A stretch of DNA of 64,000 nt from Brevipalpus yothersi (GCA_003956705.1 QZCP01000185.1:1-64000); one strand, 5' to 3'. Shown: positions 1 to 30,112, counted from the stretch's first letter. A program made the numbers and translations. The notes: generated by a model from the letters alone, not told the origin.

Positions 1-668
<668 letters not shown>

Positions 669-1184
669 ATGCAGATGATAGAACCTATGGAATTCGAATA
701 CTCTCTTGACGATGGTCTACATTCCCATCGATCGAGTATAAAGCGGGAATTGGATTGCCTCACAACTCTTTCACCAGCAGACATGCCTATTACAAATGAA
801 AATTTAAATCGAATCAACCAGCTCAGCACTAATTCTTCCAATGGTTCTTGTGGTGAAAGTGTGTCTAACGATAGATCGGATAAATCTCAATCTCCACGAG
901 TGACATCGTCAACTGAAATATTCCTAGTCAAGCGTCGACCATCGATGAGCTTTCGATGTGCCGAAAGTTCAGCTTCATCAAGTCCTGCACCAGTGTCCGT
1001 GTCCAAGCGCAATGAGCGAGAACGAAACAGAGTCAAATTGGTCAACATAGGATTCCAGACACTTCGTCAACACATACCCAATGGAAAGGGTAAATTGAGT
1101 AAAGTTCAAACTCTTAGATCAGCTGTTAATTATATTCGCCAACTCCAATCGTTTCTAACTGATGATGGCCAAGAGAAAAGTTAA
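669..1184 (+). CDS. ASH: achaete-scute family bHLH transcription factor
   Basis: A single-exon gene of 171 aa. The basic region and helix 1 (about residues 114-138, with NERERNRVKLVN) and helix 2 (LSKVQTLRSAVNYIRQLQ) match the achaete-scute/ASCL class of proneural factors. These dimerise with Daughterless/E proteins, bind E-boxes and commit cells to neural fate. The N-terminal 110 residues are Ser/Asn-rich and poorly conserved, and the protein ends about ten residues after helix 2. The loop (PNGKGKLSK) is about two residues shorter than in vertebrate ASCL1 and much shorter than in fly Achaete. The ATG at 669 is preceded by an A-rich leader and is the first in frame. Absence of introns is usual for this family. 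Which paralogue it is cannot be decided from one sequence. Confidence 0.93.
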   Translation: MQMIEPMEFEYSLDDGLHSHRSSIKRELDCLTTLSPADMPITNENLNRINQLSTNSSNGSCGESVSNDRSDKSQSPRVTSSTEIFLVKRRPSMSFRCAESSASSSPAPVSVSKRNERERNRVKLVNIGFQTLRQHIPNGKGKLSKVQTLRSAVNYIRQLQSFLTDDGQEKS

Positions 1185-1485
1185 CTCACAATGTATTCTT
1201 GCTACCCATCTCCAAAGCCCACTCAAGCCTACAGTTTCAGCTAAATAATCATTCTCTTTGTCCAATGTCTTCTTTTTTCACCATCATCATGGCCCCATCT
1301 TTTCCTCCTAATTTCACCATTCTGTGATGGCTGAACGATGTTCATTAAAATTTATCCAATTTATTATCATGAGAATCATTTAAGACTACAATTTTTCGAT
1401 ACCATTCTGTATCGGCCACCATTTGAGTGGCACCAAAACCAACTCAAGATTTTTATTTTTTTGTTCTCTTTCTTGAATGGCCGAA

Positions 1486-1523
<38 letters not shown>

Positions 1524-2149
1524 CAATTTTTACTGACTTTTTACAGATTCATTCATTGATCAGCACACACACATGAGAAGATGAACCCCAGAAGCTTCAT
1601 TTCCCAATTATAGCGTCTGTCTGTTGGGTGGTGGATTTGCCCCACATTCTCTCTCTCTTTCTCTTTCCTACTTCTTTCTGGTCAAACTAGAATGGATGTT
1701 TATCTCTCTCTCCCCGTAAAATTGAAAAGTTTACCAATTAAAAGTTCTGTAATCCGGAATCAAGATCCCGTTATTCGAGTGAGAGACAGCAAAACCGGCA
1801 AGCAAGTAGAGTAAATTCACCAACAGACGTCAGCTCTTTAACCACACCACTCAACGCTGTATGAATGGTGATAGCTATCGTAACGCCATCTTCAAATGGG
1901 TTGATTTTGGTGAGTCTCTCGAATTCTGACTCAGTCTGACTCAGAACATTGAGAACATTTTCTCACTTCTTATTTGTGACCGAATCACTGGCAAGTGAGT
2001 TTTTCGGAGTCTTTCTTCTGCCTCTTCTTCTTGTGTGTGTGTGTGTGTGTGAATCAAGAGGCTTTTTGTTTCGAATATCATCAATTCGAAAGTGTATGTG
2101 TTTTATGTGTTTCAACAATTGATGTGAAAATAGGAGCAAGAAAAAAATC
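1185..2149. other. intergenic, ASC gene to MTSS1
   Basis: This stretch holds the 3' flank of the bHLH gene and the promoter/5' UTR of MTSS1. It contains a GA tract (about 1491-1517), CT-rich runs near 1650-1720, a GT tract (about 2033-2051) and a CGCCATCT box at 1884. No gene was recognised. Confidence 0.6.
1884..1891 (-). promoter_or_regulatory. AGATGGCG (YY1/Pho-like) box upstream of MTSS1
   Basis: CGCCATCT on the plus strand reads AAGATGGCG on the minus strand. It lies about 260 bp upstream of the MTSS1 ATG. It resembles the extended YY1 promoter motif. Three more copies occur upstream of other genes in this window. Confidence 0.35.
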
Positions 2150-19788
<17,639 letters not shown>

Positions 19789-20355
19789 TTTGATATTGAA
19801 GTGTAAGAAAAAAATAGAAGAAAATATTCTTTGTAAAGAGTTCATTCTAGTTTGTTTCTATGTAATGTGGTCAAGCCTATTTTATAATGTAATTAATTGT
19901 CAAATCTCTTGTGGAGGCTTGTTCCTTTCGCTTGTTTCACGCTGCACAGAATTCTTTTTTTTTCGTCTCATCTACTTACCTTAGTCATGAAGCAGATAAC
20001 AAAAAAAATTTTAACGATGCATTCATTTCAGTCTTCAGACGAAATCAACTGCCAACTAATAGAGCGAAAACTCGATAAATGAATAAATAAATTTTGTGAT
20101 CATAAAATTGTTTACTCATGGAGAGTGGTTATAACATATTGAGGTGAAAAAACGATGATCCAAAAAATTTCACAATTTGAGTTTGTTGGTAAGAGGAACT
20201 GGTCAATAGTGATCAATGGATCGATATAAAAGCTGATACCTTTCCCGAGTTTCACTTCCATGAGATAAAATATGAGAAAAAGCTCATTTGTCATATTATT
20301 TCGAATCATTTTGCAGCCTCCAAAAATTGTAAATAAACTATATACATAATTCAAT
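19789..20355. other. convergent 3' region, MTSS1 / HP1
   Basis: This stretch holds the two 3' UTRs. A plus-strand AATAAA at 20082-20087, about 300 bp past the MTSS1 stop, is its probable poly(A) signal. No canonical AATAAA for the minus-strand HP1 gene was found here. Confidence 0.6.
20082..20087 (+). terminator. AATAAA, probable MTSS1 poly(A) signal
   Basis: The hexamer lies in an AT-rich stretch about 294 bp after the stop codon, in the sense orientation. Confidence 0.5.
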
Positions 20356-21408
20356 CTATTGATTTGAGGGAACCCATCGAAGTCGCTGTTGATAGTAACC
20401 AATCACCACATCGGGACACTTCACATTGGCTTCTCGTGCCGGAACAATGTCCAATTTTTTGCAATCTTTCCATTTGATCATGAACAACAATTGATTCTCA
20501 AATCGTATGGCACCAATAATCTTTTCAGGCTTCAAGCCTCGAGCAAACCCCTCAACCGGATCAGGCTCATCACTTTCGTCAAAAGCGAGCATCATTTCGG
20601 GTGTCATTATCTGTTGATAATGGAGAGTAGTCATAAAGAAAGCTTATCATTCTCACACATTTACATTTACACAAATCAGTGGTCGTTTGTTGATTTACCT
20701 CTTGAAAGTCGAGACTCTTTCTGAACTGGCTGACTGTTGCTGGTGAAGGAGAATCACTGTCATGTACTTCTTCGATTGTTGTGTTCTCCTTAAACGTTGA
20801 TGAACTGGGTGATGATGATTTATCTGGGAAAAAATTATCACTTTGAGTGTGCTGAAAAACACTTCTCTGGACACTTTGTTTTTGCACTTACCTCCCTTCA
20901 TCCTAGTGGCACGTCTTGTATGTCTGGATGTACTTGGCTGTGGATCTTGTCCCTCTGAGATAACTGAATTAACTGATCGTCTACGGCTAGAAGATGTCTC
21001 CATTCTACTGGATCGTCTTGGCAAATTTTGTTGCTCACTGTTCTCCTCAAACTGAGCCAATAATTTAGGACAGGAAAGATTTTCCGCTGGCTCCCATGTA
21101 TTAGATTTATCAGACCAACCTGCCCACTTGATAAAGTATTCAGTTTTCGATGTGGCTGTATTGATACGTTTTCGCAATATTTTTTCAACCACATACTCTT
21201 CACACTCCTCACCATTGTCACCTCCATCTGATTCACTTGAATTTTTCACTCTACTCTTAAAGGCACGATCTCGTCGATTGGTGTACGTTTTTCTAATTTT
21301 ACCAGGCTTTTGAGTATCTTTTGAACATTGTGACACATCAGTCTCCTCTTCAGAGACTATTTCTTTTAAATTTTTTGACGTACGAGCTCGATACTTTGAT
21401 CTGGGCAT
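20356..21408 (-). CDS. CBX: HP1 / chromobox heterochromatin protein
   Basis: Three exons on the minus strand: 21408-20892, 20823-20699 and 20610-20356, giving 298 aa. Residues about 71-121 form a chromodomain (EYVVEKILRKR, YFIKWAGW, NTWEPAENL) that would read methylated H3K9. The aromatic cage is Tyr72, Trp95 and Trp98; the last position is Tyr or Phe in most HP1 proteins. The C-terminal chromoshadow domain (about 235-295, GFARGLKPEKIIGA, EANVKCPDVVIGYY, RLRW) is the dimerisation and PxVxL-binding module. A 70-residue N-terminal tail, basic and Ser-rich then acidic just before the chromodomain, is longer than the usual 15-20 residues. The hinge is Ser/Arg-rich. The protein acts in nuclear heterochromatin silencing. 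HP1a, b or c subtype cannot be decided. The exon phases agree at both junctions. Confidence 0.95.
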
Positions 21409-23097
21409 TTCTAATCACAATAAAATGATCACAATACTGTACTGGACAACAACACGAGAGAAAGAGAGAGAGAGAGAACACTAATAAATCAAAACAATTA
21501 TGTGTATAGGACACTGTTAAAAATTAAGAGATATGAAAAAAAAAATTTTGACACTCTTTGGTAGAGATTTGACCTCAAACTGAGACCACTCGAAAGTTGC
21601 TCTTTATGAGTCAATCTGATTCAAGGTCCACTCTCATTTATGTTGAAGGACGTTGAAGCGGCGAGACTTTGATTGGATGAATGTTAATTGTGATTAGCCT
21701 ATGAATGAGTCTTAAAGTTACTTCTGGGTGATGGTCACACTGTTTCGAGTGATACATCATGAGGCATCAGCCAATAATGAGTGTGATCAATTAAGCTTTC
21801 ATTCTTCCGATGAAGAGCTTGCTTTTTTTTCTCCGGAAGCGTTTCAACTCTCACACTTTACTCACCTTGTGTGTTTACGATGAGAGTGAGTATGTAGAGC
21901 ACAGATTAAGAGTTTAAAATAATTTTCCCACGAAATTTTCACACGCACATAAAATACTCGTACTCTTCACGGTGATTGCTCTATTCTCACATATTTAACG
22001 GTGGGCTATTAGGAGTAAAATTAGTAAAAGAAAGCTATAACGGAAACGATCTAATTAATGAGCTGATAAGTCAAGGATTATCAACTGATGATGAATGAGT
22101 GAGGAAAATGCAGATCAAAATATATAAATATGTAGCATGATTTTAGCATCCTATCATTGTTTTCTCTGATTAAAAATCAAAGGTATCGATGTTCACAAAT
22201 TGAGAGTGGGATGAGAATAAGACATGGTCAAGATGTAGTGTTACAAAAAGGGAGAATATATGAGATAAATTGGTAGTCAATTCTTATTCAGAGAAAAGTT
22301 GGACCTTAGCCTCCAAAGTTGAGATCCTTGGTTATCATCAACTTTACTGTGTTATGGAGAGGGAGCGTTTGAAGAATTTTTAAAATTAAATTATCAGATT
22401 TTGGTCGTCTTGAGCCAATGTCAAGCCATCCTTCTCACAATGTTCATAGGTATTGATTCGCCTCATAATTCCGTTGACCATTTTATCCGATCAAGTTCCA
22501 CTACCTCTGGAACTGAATTCATCGTCAAATTAGAAAGAGAAGAACCATTTATTTTGCTAACATCCATTTGAGTTAACACCGGTAAATCCATCATGGACAA
22601 ATTCATCAAAATTGAATCCCAACATTGAGCCATAAGCATTCGGAGTGACTCAGGGAATAAGATTGACCCAAGAACGTTTGTGAACCGTATTACTTCTTCC
22701 TCTCTAACCCTTTGTGAATGAAAATGATGGTGAACCAACTCTCCATATTCGATGGATTGCATTCAAAAATGATGAATTGCTTTAGTATTAATATATGCAT
22801 AGAAATGATGGTCAGAAGGAATGATTAATCTCGATCTTTGATGAAAACGGATTCCAACGGTGTTCCAGAGCAGTAAGTATTTGAGAAGCAATCTATCGGT
22901 GATTTCATGAATGCTTGAAGAGAGAGAGAGATAGAGAGAATAGAGAGAGATCCGATCTTGCTAGCGAAGAGAATACAGAGGTATGCTTGTTTTCTATGTT
23001 CAAAAACATCTATCCCGGAGGTAGACATTGCTTGGTATTAATGGAATCGTAAAGAATCTCGTTTCAAAAAAAGGAGGGAAATGAGTGCGATTTGTGC
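21409..23097. other. intergenic, HP1 promoter side to CRPPA 3' end
   Basis: Upstream of HP1 the sequence has a short GA tract (21454-21478). The rest is AT-rich with no convincing gene. Two weak minus-strand ORFs (22463-22762 and 22386-22481) were considered and not accepted. Confidence 0.55.
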
Positions 23098-25135
23098 TTA
23101 TAGGAAGTGAACATATCCGTTCAAATGATCATGATTCCACAGGATAGTTCCTAAAAACTTGATGATTTTTGATGGCTCACTTTTCAGGTGACCAATGATG
23201 TAATTGTTAGGACTACCCCGTGTATGTCTAACTACGTCGGCATATTCCAAATCTAGCAATTCTCGATTAAATAGAATCACATGCGCTGAATTTGAATTTT
23301 TCTGCCCTTTTTGTAGCGAGAGTTCTTCAGCTTTAAAAACATTCCAAGATTCGAGGAACCAAAAGAAGACAAGCGAATCTGTCGGAGAACAGACATTGTA
23401 GCCGTTTCGGTAAGTTTCTATGATGATCTGTTTGAATCTTTTTCTCAATTCTTTTTCTACTTTTTCGATGAGGAGAAAATCATCGTCCATGATAGATGCC
23501 ATCGGAATTAATTTGATAGTTCTCATCTCTGAAAAATTCCATTTGGAGTGAGCATGATGAGAGAGATGGGAAAAAGTGGTGAAAAGAAGGAATGAGAATA
23601 AACACTATGCTAAATCGTCTGTTCGGTGAGAACCACGATGGGTTATTCTTTTTCTGTTAAAGTTGCATTTGGAAGTTGTCCAACAAATACAGCAACACCC
23701 AAACACATGATAATTCATACACAGCATGCTTACCTTTTAACAGTCCCTCGACAGCATACAGATCTTTCTTGTAAGTAACTTTAAACAGATTCGATGGAAA
23801 TCCTGAGAGAGCTTTAGTCCGCACATCGGTGTATTTATTTACCAGATCAATACACTCGGTGCCATTGTCAAAATCGGAGTCCGACGCCTTTGAATTTATA
23901 GTTTGATTTTTTTTTCATGAGCGGTAGTGGTAGTCAATGCGGTGATTATAAAGAGAATAAAATCTCATTAGGGACTTGGAAAAATTGTCTAGGTATATTC
24001 ATTGAGAACTTGAAATAAACTCAATGTATACCAACCCCATCGTAGGCCTTCTTTATAACCTCAAATTTGAATATTTGAGGCATTTCACTGAGTTTCAATG
24101 AGTCTCGATTAATAACTCCTTTAACAAAATTTTCGCTGTCTACTTGTAAAGGCGTTGATATCAAATCACAGATTGGTCCAGCGGCCTAGTTATGATAAGG
24201 AAGAGAAAATAATGAAAAAGCATTAATTAAATGAGTATTAAAAACAATTTGCATCGTTAAAAAAATGGTTGAAAATAAGCAGACCACATGTTGAACATAT
24301 AAATCATCCCCCTCTCTGTCTCTCTCCATACTCACCCCATGTTCTCGAGCTGATTCGATCAATCGTGCCAAATATCTGGGATCCACCAAGGGTCTTACAC
24401 CATCATGAATAATAATCAAGTCTGGTCGCTCTGAATTGTGAACATATCGAAAGAGGAAGACAAAAAAAAATTTTTCACCATCTCACACCGTACTGAGAGA
24501 AAAAAAGTGGAGAAAAAAACAAACAACAGAAGAACGCAATCTGAAGCGACTCACTAAGACTGTTTGCAAGATAATTCAAGCCCATGTGAATAGATCGATG
24601 TCGAGTGTCTGAACCAACAGTAACAGCTAATGATCCACGTCCAACATAATTTGAGAAATAAGACAAAATCTCTTCTTTAACCAGATTAATATACGCATCC
24701 GAACAGACAACAACTATGCTAATCATCCACTGATCATTTATCAGCCTGTTTGGAAGAGAAAGGAAAACAAACACAAAGAATGCATAATGATTATGATTCA
24801 CATTAGAATATTAAATAAGGATTTTGATAAGTTCATAGTTTGACGATGTCATCGAAATAATCAAAATATTTCCAATGCCACTAGCTGGAAAAACATCTCA
24901 ACTCGATGACACTGACACAGATGACCACTTTGCATGGCATCCTAACCATCATGTTCACGTCCATGTGAAAGTGTCAATCATGAATTTCATCACAAATTAT
25001 GTATACATACTTGATAAAGTTATCTATTGTATAGTATAATAATGGTAATCCATCAACTTTCACAAATTGCTTTGGAGGAGATGATTCAAAACGATCACCA
25101 GTGCCGGCGGCAGGGATGATCACTCCGATATTCAT
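23098..25135 (-). CDS. CRPPA: CRPPA/ISPD, D-ribitol-5-phosphate cytidylyltransferase
   Basis: Six exons on the minus strand: 25135-25011, 24745-24555, 24430-24336, 24185-24036, 23887-23734 and 23528-23098, giving 381 aa. The N-terminal domain has the nucleotidyltransferase motif PAAGTGDRF (residues 8-16), PPKQF just after it, and HDGVRPLVDP in exon 3. These are shared with bacterial IspD, but the IspD-like part is followed by SEMPQ and a C-terminal domain found in animal CRPPA. The enzyme makes CDP-ribitol from CTP and ribitol 5-phosphate in the cytosol. FKTN and FKRP use CDP-ribitol to build the ribitol-phosphate linker of alpha-dystroglycan. Five introns exclude bacterial contamination. The exon 4 donor (GTTGGT) is weak. 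The length is shorter than human CRPPA (451 aa), mainly in the C-terminal domain. A GT-rich leader precedes the ATG. Confidence 0.92.
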
Positions 25136-25142
25136 TGTGTAT

Positions 25143-25171
25143 ATGTGTGTATGTATGTGTGTGTGTGTGTG
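25143..25171. repeat. GT-rich tract in the CRPPA 5' leader
   Basis: An imperfect (GT)n tract, read as (CA)n in the CRPPA transcript, starts within 10 bp of the start codon. Confidence 0.85.
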
Positions 25172-25430
25172 GGTTTGTATGTATGTGTATGTCCAAGTGT
25201 AATAAGATAATATATAAACAAACAATCTATGTTACACTGATGCAAATTCAAATGAGAAATATTTATAAATTATCAACAAAATGATAACACACACACACAC
25301 AATTTGATGAGTGAAAAATGTGTGAAATATTTTCAAATATTTTTGCACAATGTTATGTGTGTATGTTAGCCTGTGTTGTGTGTGAATCGGAATTGGATTC
25401 AATTGAGTCAGATAAGCTTTCAGATTGCTT

Positions 25431-25438
25431 CGCCATCT
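25431..25438 (-). promoter_or_regulatory. AGATGGCG (YY1/Pho-like) box upstream of CRPPA
   Basis: CGCCATCT on plus reads AGATGGCGA on minus, in the gene's sense orientation. It lies about 300 bp upstream of the CRPPA ATG. Confidence 0.35.
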
Positions 25439-27170
25439 ACCAGAGATGCTTCAGCTCTTCCAGAATAATATTCTGGAAATATCAGATTTATCATGAAATT
25501 ATCATGTATCATCATTGGTGAACTGTATTTGAGAGTGAAAAATTATAAAAATTAGACAATGTTAGCTGTATAAAAATTTTCTATTGACTATGGGATGAGG
25601 AGGAAAAATATTGCTAGAGAATGCAATCCATAAATAGAGAGAGATATTATTGGCGGCGAGTTCCATTTGATAAGAAATTAAATAGAGAATTTAACTTACA
25701 CGGATTATAGATTAATTTCTGTGATTTTTAATTATTTATCTCAAAGAAATATTTTGATCCACCAATGTGAACGGTTTGAGCAACGAATATTGCATAGCTT
25801 ATCTTTTCTTCTGAAGCCAATTGATAAGTATTCTGCTGACAATTGTGAGAAAAATAAATCAAATCAGCCATCAGATGATGATGAAACGCTGAATTGTAGT
25901 GATGCAATCGAAGATGATAACATAGATATGATCAAGATTCAGTGAACGTAATTCTGAGTGAAATCTCGTTCCAATGAGAATTTTATGAGCATTAAATTCA
26001 TCGAGATATGTAATTCCAAACCGGGTAGCCCACAATAGATAATGGATAAAAGTCGTGGAAAACTTTTCCTTCTCTCTACACTCCTTTTCACATTTATTCC
26101 TAGTAATTTGATTTTTGAAAAGCATGTGACAGAAAAAATTCATTTTTCATAAAGATCTTCTTTCCTCTCTCTAAAATTCCCTTCTCCCCCTAACATCTTG
26201 GGACCCAGAACATCCGGAAACGGGAGACTGATCATAAAATTAAAAAATTCTCTCGAGCACCAAAAATCCCTTGATCCAAAGAATCTGAGTCAACATCACT
26301 CTACCATTCCTCAAGCATTATAATCGCCTCCTCTGTATTCATATGGATATTAGAGATCAATTTACCCCGAGATTTTTGGTCTATCCAGTGAGCGCGCGGG
26401 ATCAGCTTCTCGGAACGAGTAAATATATTCGATCAAAAGGCTGGGAAATGAAATGAATAGAAGCGCTTGTAATGTGTGTCTATGGGCATATTAACTCACC
26501 AGTGGACCAAGTGTCCTCTTATATGGTAAATGAAAAGCCCACTTCAGATCCTTCGAATCGATCGATTTTCTTAACGGGAGCTCGATTCTGCTCATCTCGA
26601 ACTAAGTCTCTCTGGTTCTGTCATTGTTTTGAGAATGATCTCATGGTCAGAACATTGTGTCTGTTTGATTTCGTGACAGTATATCTGTATGCCATTTCTT
26701 TTCAACAGCTTACAGTATTGAGCTTACTAGATAAATTGTACTCGATGATGTCTTGAAATTTAATTGAATCATTGATTGTCATTATACATAGTGTTGATTG
26801 GGACAGTTCAACGTTTGGAGTGATGAACACTTTCCGCGAACAGATGATCAACAATTATCACTGTATCAAACTCCTTTTTTTGTGTCTGAAGATAATTTAT
26901 GACCATCGAGTATCATATTACTGATTTTATGAGGAAATCGGGTGACTTCACTTTTTTTCCATAGATTGAGTATACTGGTTCCATTTCGTGTGTGAAGTGA
27001 AATTTTGTCTTCCTGGAAGTTATCCGAACAAATTGACTCATACATTGTCAAAGTTGTCCTCACTCATTCACATTTTCTATTCGTCCAAAAAAGTGACCAA
27101 AAATCTTTACCTCCAAAAAAAATTTGTCTCCCCTTATTATTCACATCAATTTACATATCAAAAAATTCTC

Positions 27171-30070
27171 ATGGTGGGTGTAGAATCAATTGTCATCTCT
27201 GATCTCAGAAATCCAACAGTTAGCAATCATAAATCAGTGAATGAAAAATCGTTAGCTGTATGTGGTAAAAATGTATCCTACTCATATGGATCACCAAGAA
27301 AATCGATATCAGCTGTGAAAAATGTTTCCATCAATATCCCTGAAGGCATAATGTAAGTGAAAATTCATGATTACCATGTGAAATATTCCTTTCTTCTTTC
27401 TACTTCTCTTCCTCCATTCCTTGCCATCCCCTTTTCCAAACCTCTGCGATATGACATATATTCCAAATATTTACACAATAATACTCATATATTTTCATAC
27501 ATATAAATATGTTCACTTGAAACACTCAGCTATGGTCTTCTAGGACCAAGTGGCTGTGGTAAAACCACTCTACTTCGATGTCTACTCGGTCGATTGAGTC
27601 CACAGTCGGGTGATGTTTGGATTTTCGGTTCTCGTCCCGGATCATCGGGAAGCTTGATACCCGGTCCAGGGGTGGGATATATGCCCCAAGAGTTGGCCCT
27701 GTTCATGGCTTTCACCGCTCGTGAGACAATCAATTATTTTGGCCAACTTTATGGCCTCAGTAAACAGGAAAGAGAGGCGAGAGTACATTTTCTTCTCAAA
27801 TTTCTGGATCTAACTGCACCCGATCGAAGGGTAGAAGATTTAAGGTGGGAGAGATCATCATCATTACCATTATTGACTATGTATGATAATTGTATTCTAC
27901 TTATACTGAAATCGAATTCTCTTTTCCTCTCTCCCAAACTTTTTATCTACATTAATAGTGGTGGACAGAGAAGACGCGTTTCGTTGGCTGCAGCATTGGT
28001 TCATCGACCTCCTCTGTTAATTTTGGATGAGCCCACTGTGGGAGTTGATCCATTGCTTCGGGAGAGGTGAATATTCTTCTTTTTTTCCAACTTAAATAAA
28101 TGAATTTTGAGAGAGATTAATTTTAATCCATTGTAACAATATACCAATGTTGTGTACACAGTATATGGACACATTTAAATGAGCTCGCCAAAAAAGATGC
28201 TATGACAGTGATAATAACAACACATTATATTGAAGAAGCCCGACAAGCTGATATGGTGAGTGATTAACTGTTAATCATTTGAGAAGAGAATTTTCTCTGT
28301 AGCTGAGTGTTCCTCAGGTGAATAATATCCATAATTCTACTAGGTTGGCTTAATGAGAGAAAGTAATCTATTGGTTGAAGAAAAGCCTGAAGTTTTGATG
28401 AAAGTTCATCAAAAAGATACTCTGGAAGATGCTTTCCTTAAAATTTGCCATGAACACCGAATTTCTGATCAAGCTAATGAAGGTGATGTTGTCCTGCCAG
28501 TATGTTTACCAAAAAAATCAAACTCATTCAGCGATATTCCAAAATCACACCATATCAACCACATATCTCTGCCAACTACCAAGAAACAAAAATTCATTGA
28601 TAGTATTGAAAAGATAGGAGCATTGACTGAAAAAATGGCCATTAGATTAAGAAGAAATATTCCGTAAGTTGATATATCTCCAATTTTTTACCAATCAATG
28701 TTACATATATCAACTTTAATTTTATGTCCACACAGAATTCTGTTGTTCCAATTGGTTCTGCCAACCATTCAGATAATACTTTTCTTCATATGTATCGGAC
28801 AACAGCCAAAGAATTTGCCTATATCTGTGTACAGTGAAGACTTTGCCGGACAAAATTATAGCCAAAGATTCCTTAAAACTTTGAATCTCGATTATCTAAA
28901 GCTTGTAAGTTTCGATTTTTTCATTTATTATACAACCCTGACCTGATATGATCTGCTTCCAATACTCTGTAGAATTACTTTGACTCCGAGAAAGATGCAA
29001 TCAATGCGGTTGTTGAGGGCCAAACCCACGGTGCTCTGATTTTTAGTAAAAATTACAGTGCACAATTAGAAAATCGTTTCGATTTATTTGAATTAATGTC
29101 AGAAAATAAAGATCAAATCCTTCATGATAGTACTATATACTTCCATGCAGATGGAACAGGTAAGATTTCAAGTCAATAGTGTTGATTATTTAATTCATTT
29201 TCACTAATCATTTTCCTTCCGGCACAGAATTTCCAACACAAATTGTCATCCTCACTCAGCTAATGCAAGCAGGTCAAAAGTATATCATGCATATAGTGAA
29301 TGAAAGTTTTCCTTACATGGCAGCGGCAATAGCTGAGCCTCTATTGAAACCTGTAGATCCACCGATCTATGGCCAATTACAGCCTTCATATCCAGATTTT
29401 ATGGCTCCAGGTCTAATTTTGGGAGTTTCTCACATACTTGCCGTGGGATTGACTGCACTTTGTTTTGTAATAGATCGAAAAGAAGGTCTTCTGGAGAGAA
29501 CTTTTGTCGCTGGAGTACAACCTTACCAGATACTTTTTGCACATATCATCATTCAATTTACAATCATCCTTATTCAAACCATTCTTCTACTTCTAACCAT
29601 TTTTGTACTATTCCAAATCACATTGAAAGGCAGTATGATTGCTGTCACAGTCTTGACCTTACTACAAGGAATTGCTGGAATGTCTTTTGGTGAGTTGAAA
29701 ATGACTTCTCTTGAGAATGTTGATTGGAAAAACTGATAAGAATTTTTTTTCTGATCCATTTTTTTGTACAGGCTTCCTGATATCGTCCCTATGCCATGAA
29801 GAACAATCGGCTGTCTTATTATCAGTCGCTATTTTTTATCCAGATTTAATATTGTCCGGAACAATATGGCCATTGGAAGCCATGCCAGATATCATCCGAG
29901 ACTTGAGCTACTTGATGCCTCAAACTTTAGCGATCAAAAGTTTACGATACATTATCACTCGAGGCTGGAGCTTTTTACGCTTCGAAGTTTACATTGGTTT
30001 CATAGTCACATCAGTATGGATAATTATATTCAATGTTCTTGCGGTGATAATATTTGCCATCAAGAAATGA
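27171..30070 (+). CDS. ABC half-transporter, ABCH-like (ABCG-type NBD-TMD)
   Basis: Nine exons: 27171-27352, 27530-27844, 27959-28066, 28162-28255, 28344-28663, 28736-28904, 28973-29159, 29228-29689 and 29772-30070, giving 711 aa. The nucleotide-binding domain comes first: Walker A GPSGCGKTT (66-74), Q-loop in GYMPQE, signature SGGQRRR (166-172), Walker B LLILDEPT (about 185-192) and H-loop TTHYIEEA. A hydrophobic segment at about 345, an extracytoplasmic domain, and five further membrane segments (about 500-705) follow. NBD-then-TMD order with this signature and DEPTVGVDP fits the ABCH subfamily, which is best known in arthropods and implicated in cuticular lipid export and xenobiotic response. 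The substrate is unknown. The ATG at 27171 is the first in frame. It pairs head-to-head with CRPPA at 2 kb. AATAAA follows the stop by 42 bp, implying a very short 3' UTR. Confidence 0.92.
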
Positions 30071-30112
30071 GTCCAAAATTGACCTCTATTATGAGGTTCT
30101 TTTTTGAAGCTG

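Larger units (their letters stand above)
25136..27170. other. divergent intergenic region, CRPPA / ABCH transporter
   Basis: This stretch separates two genes transcribed away from each other. It holds a GT-rich tract (25143-25171) in the CRPPA leader, a minus-strand AGATGGCG box at 25438-25431, and AT-rich sequence. ORFs at 25721-25945 and 26472-26756 have no recognised features. Confidence 0.6.

Noticed and set aside
22386..22481. 32-codon minus-strand ORF starting MVNGIMRRINTYEHCEKDG
   Set aside because: The composition looks protein-like, but it is too short, with an in-frame stop just upstream and no convincing upstream exon.
22463..22762. 99-codon minus-strand ORF between HP1 and CRPPA
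   Set aside because: No family resemblance, no splice partners that extend it, and it lies 3' of a complete CRPPA model. It could be a small gene but nothing positive supports it.
23098..25135. IspD of a bacterial contaminant or symbiont
   Set aside because: The N-terminal motif is IspD-like, but five spliceosomal introns and the animal-type C-terminal domain show a nuclear animal gene.
25721..25945. 74-codon plus-strand ORF in the CRPPA/ABCH divergent region
   Set aside because: AT-rich, no recognisable domain, no splice context.
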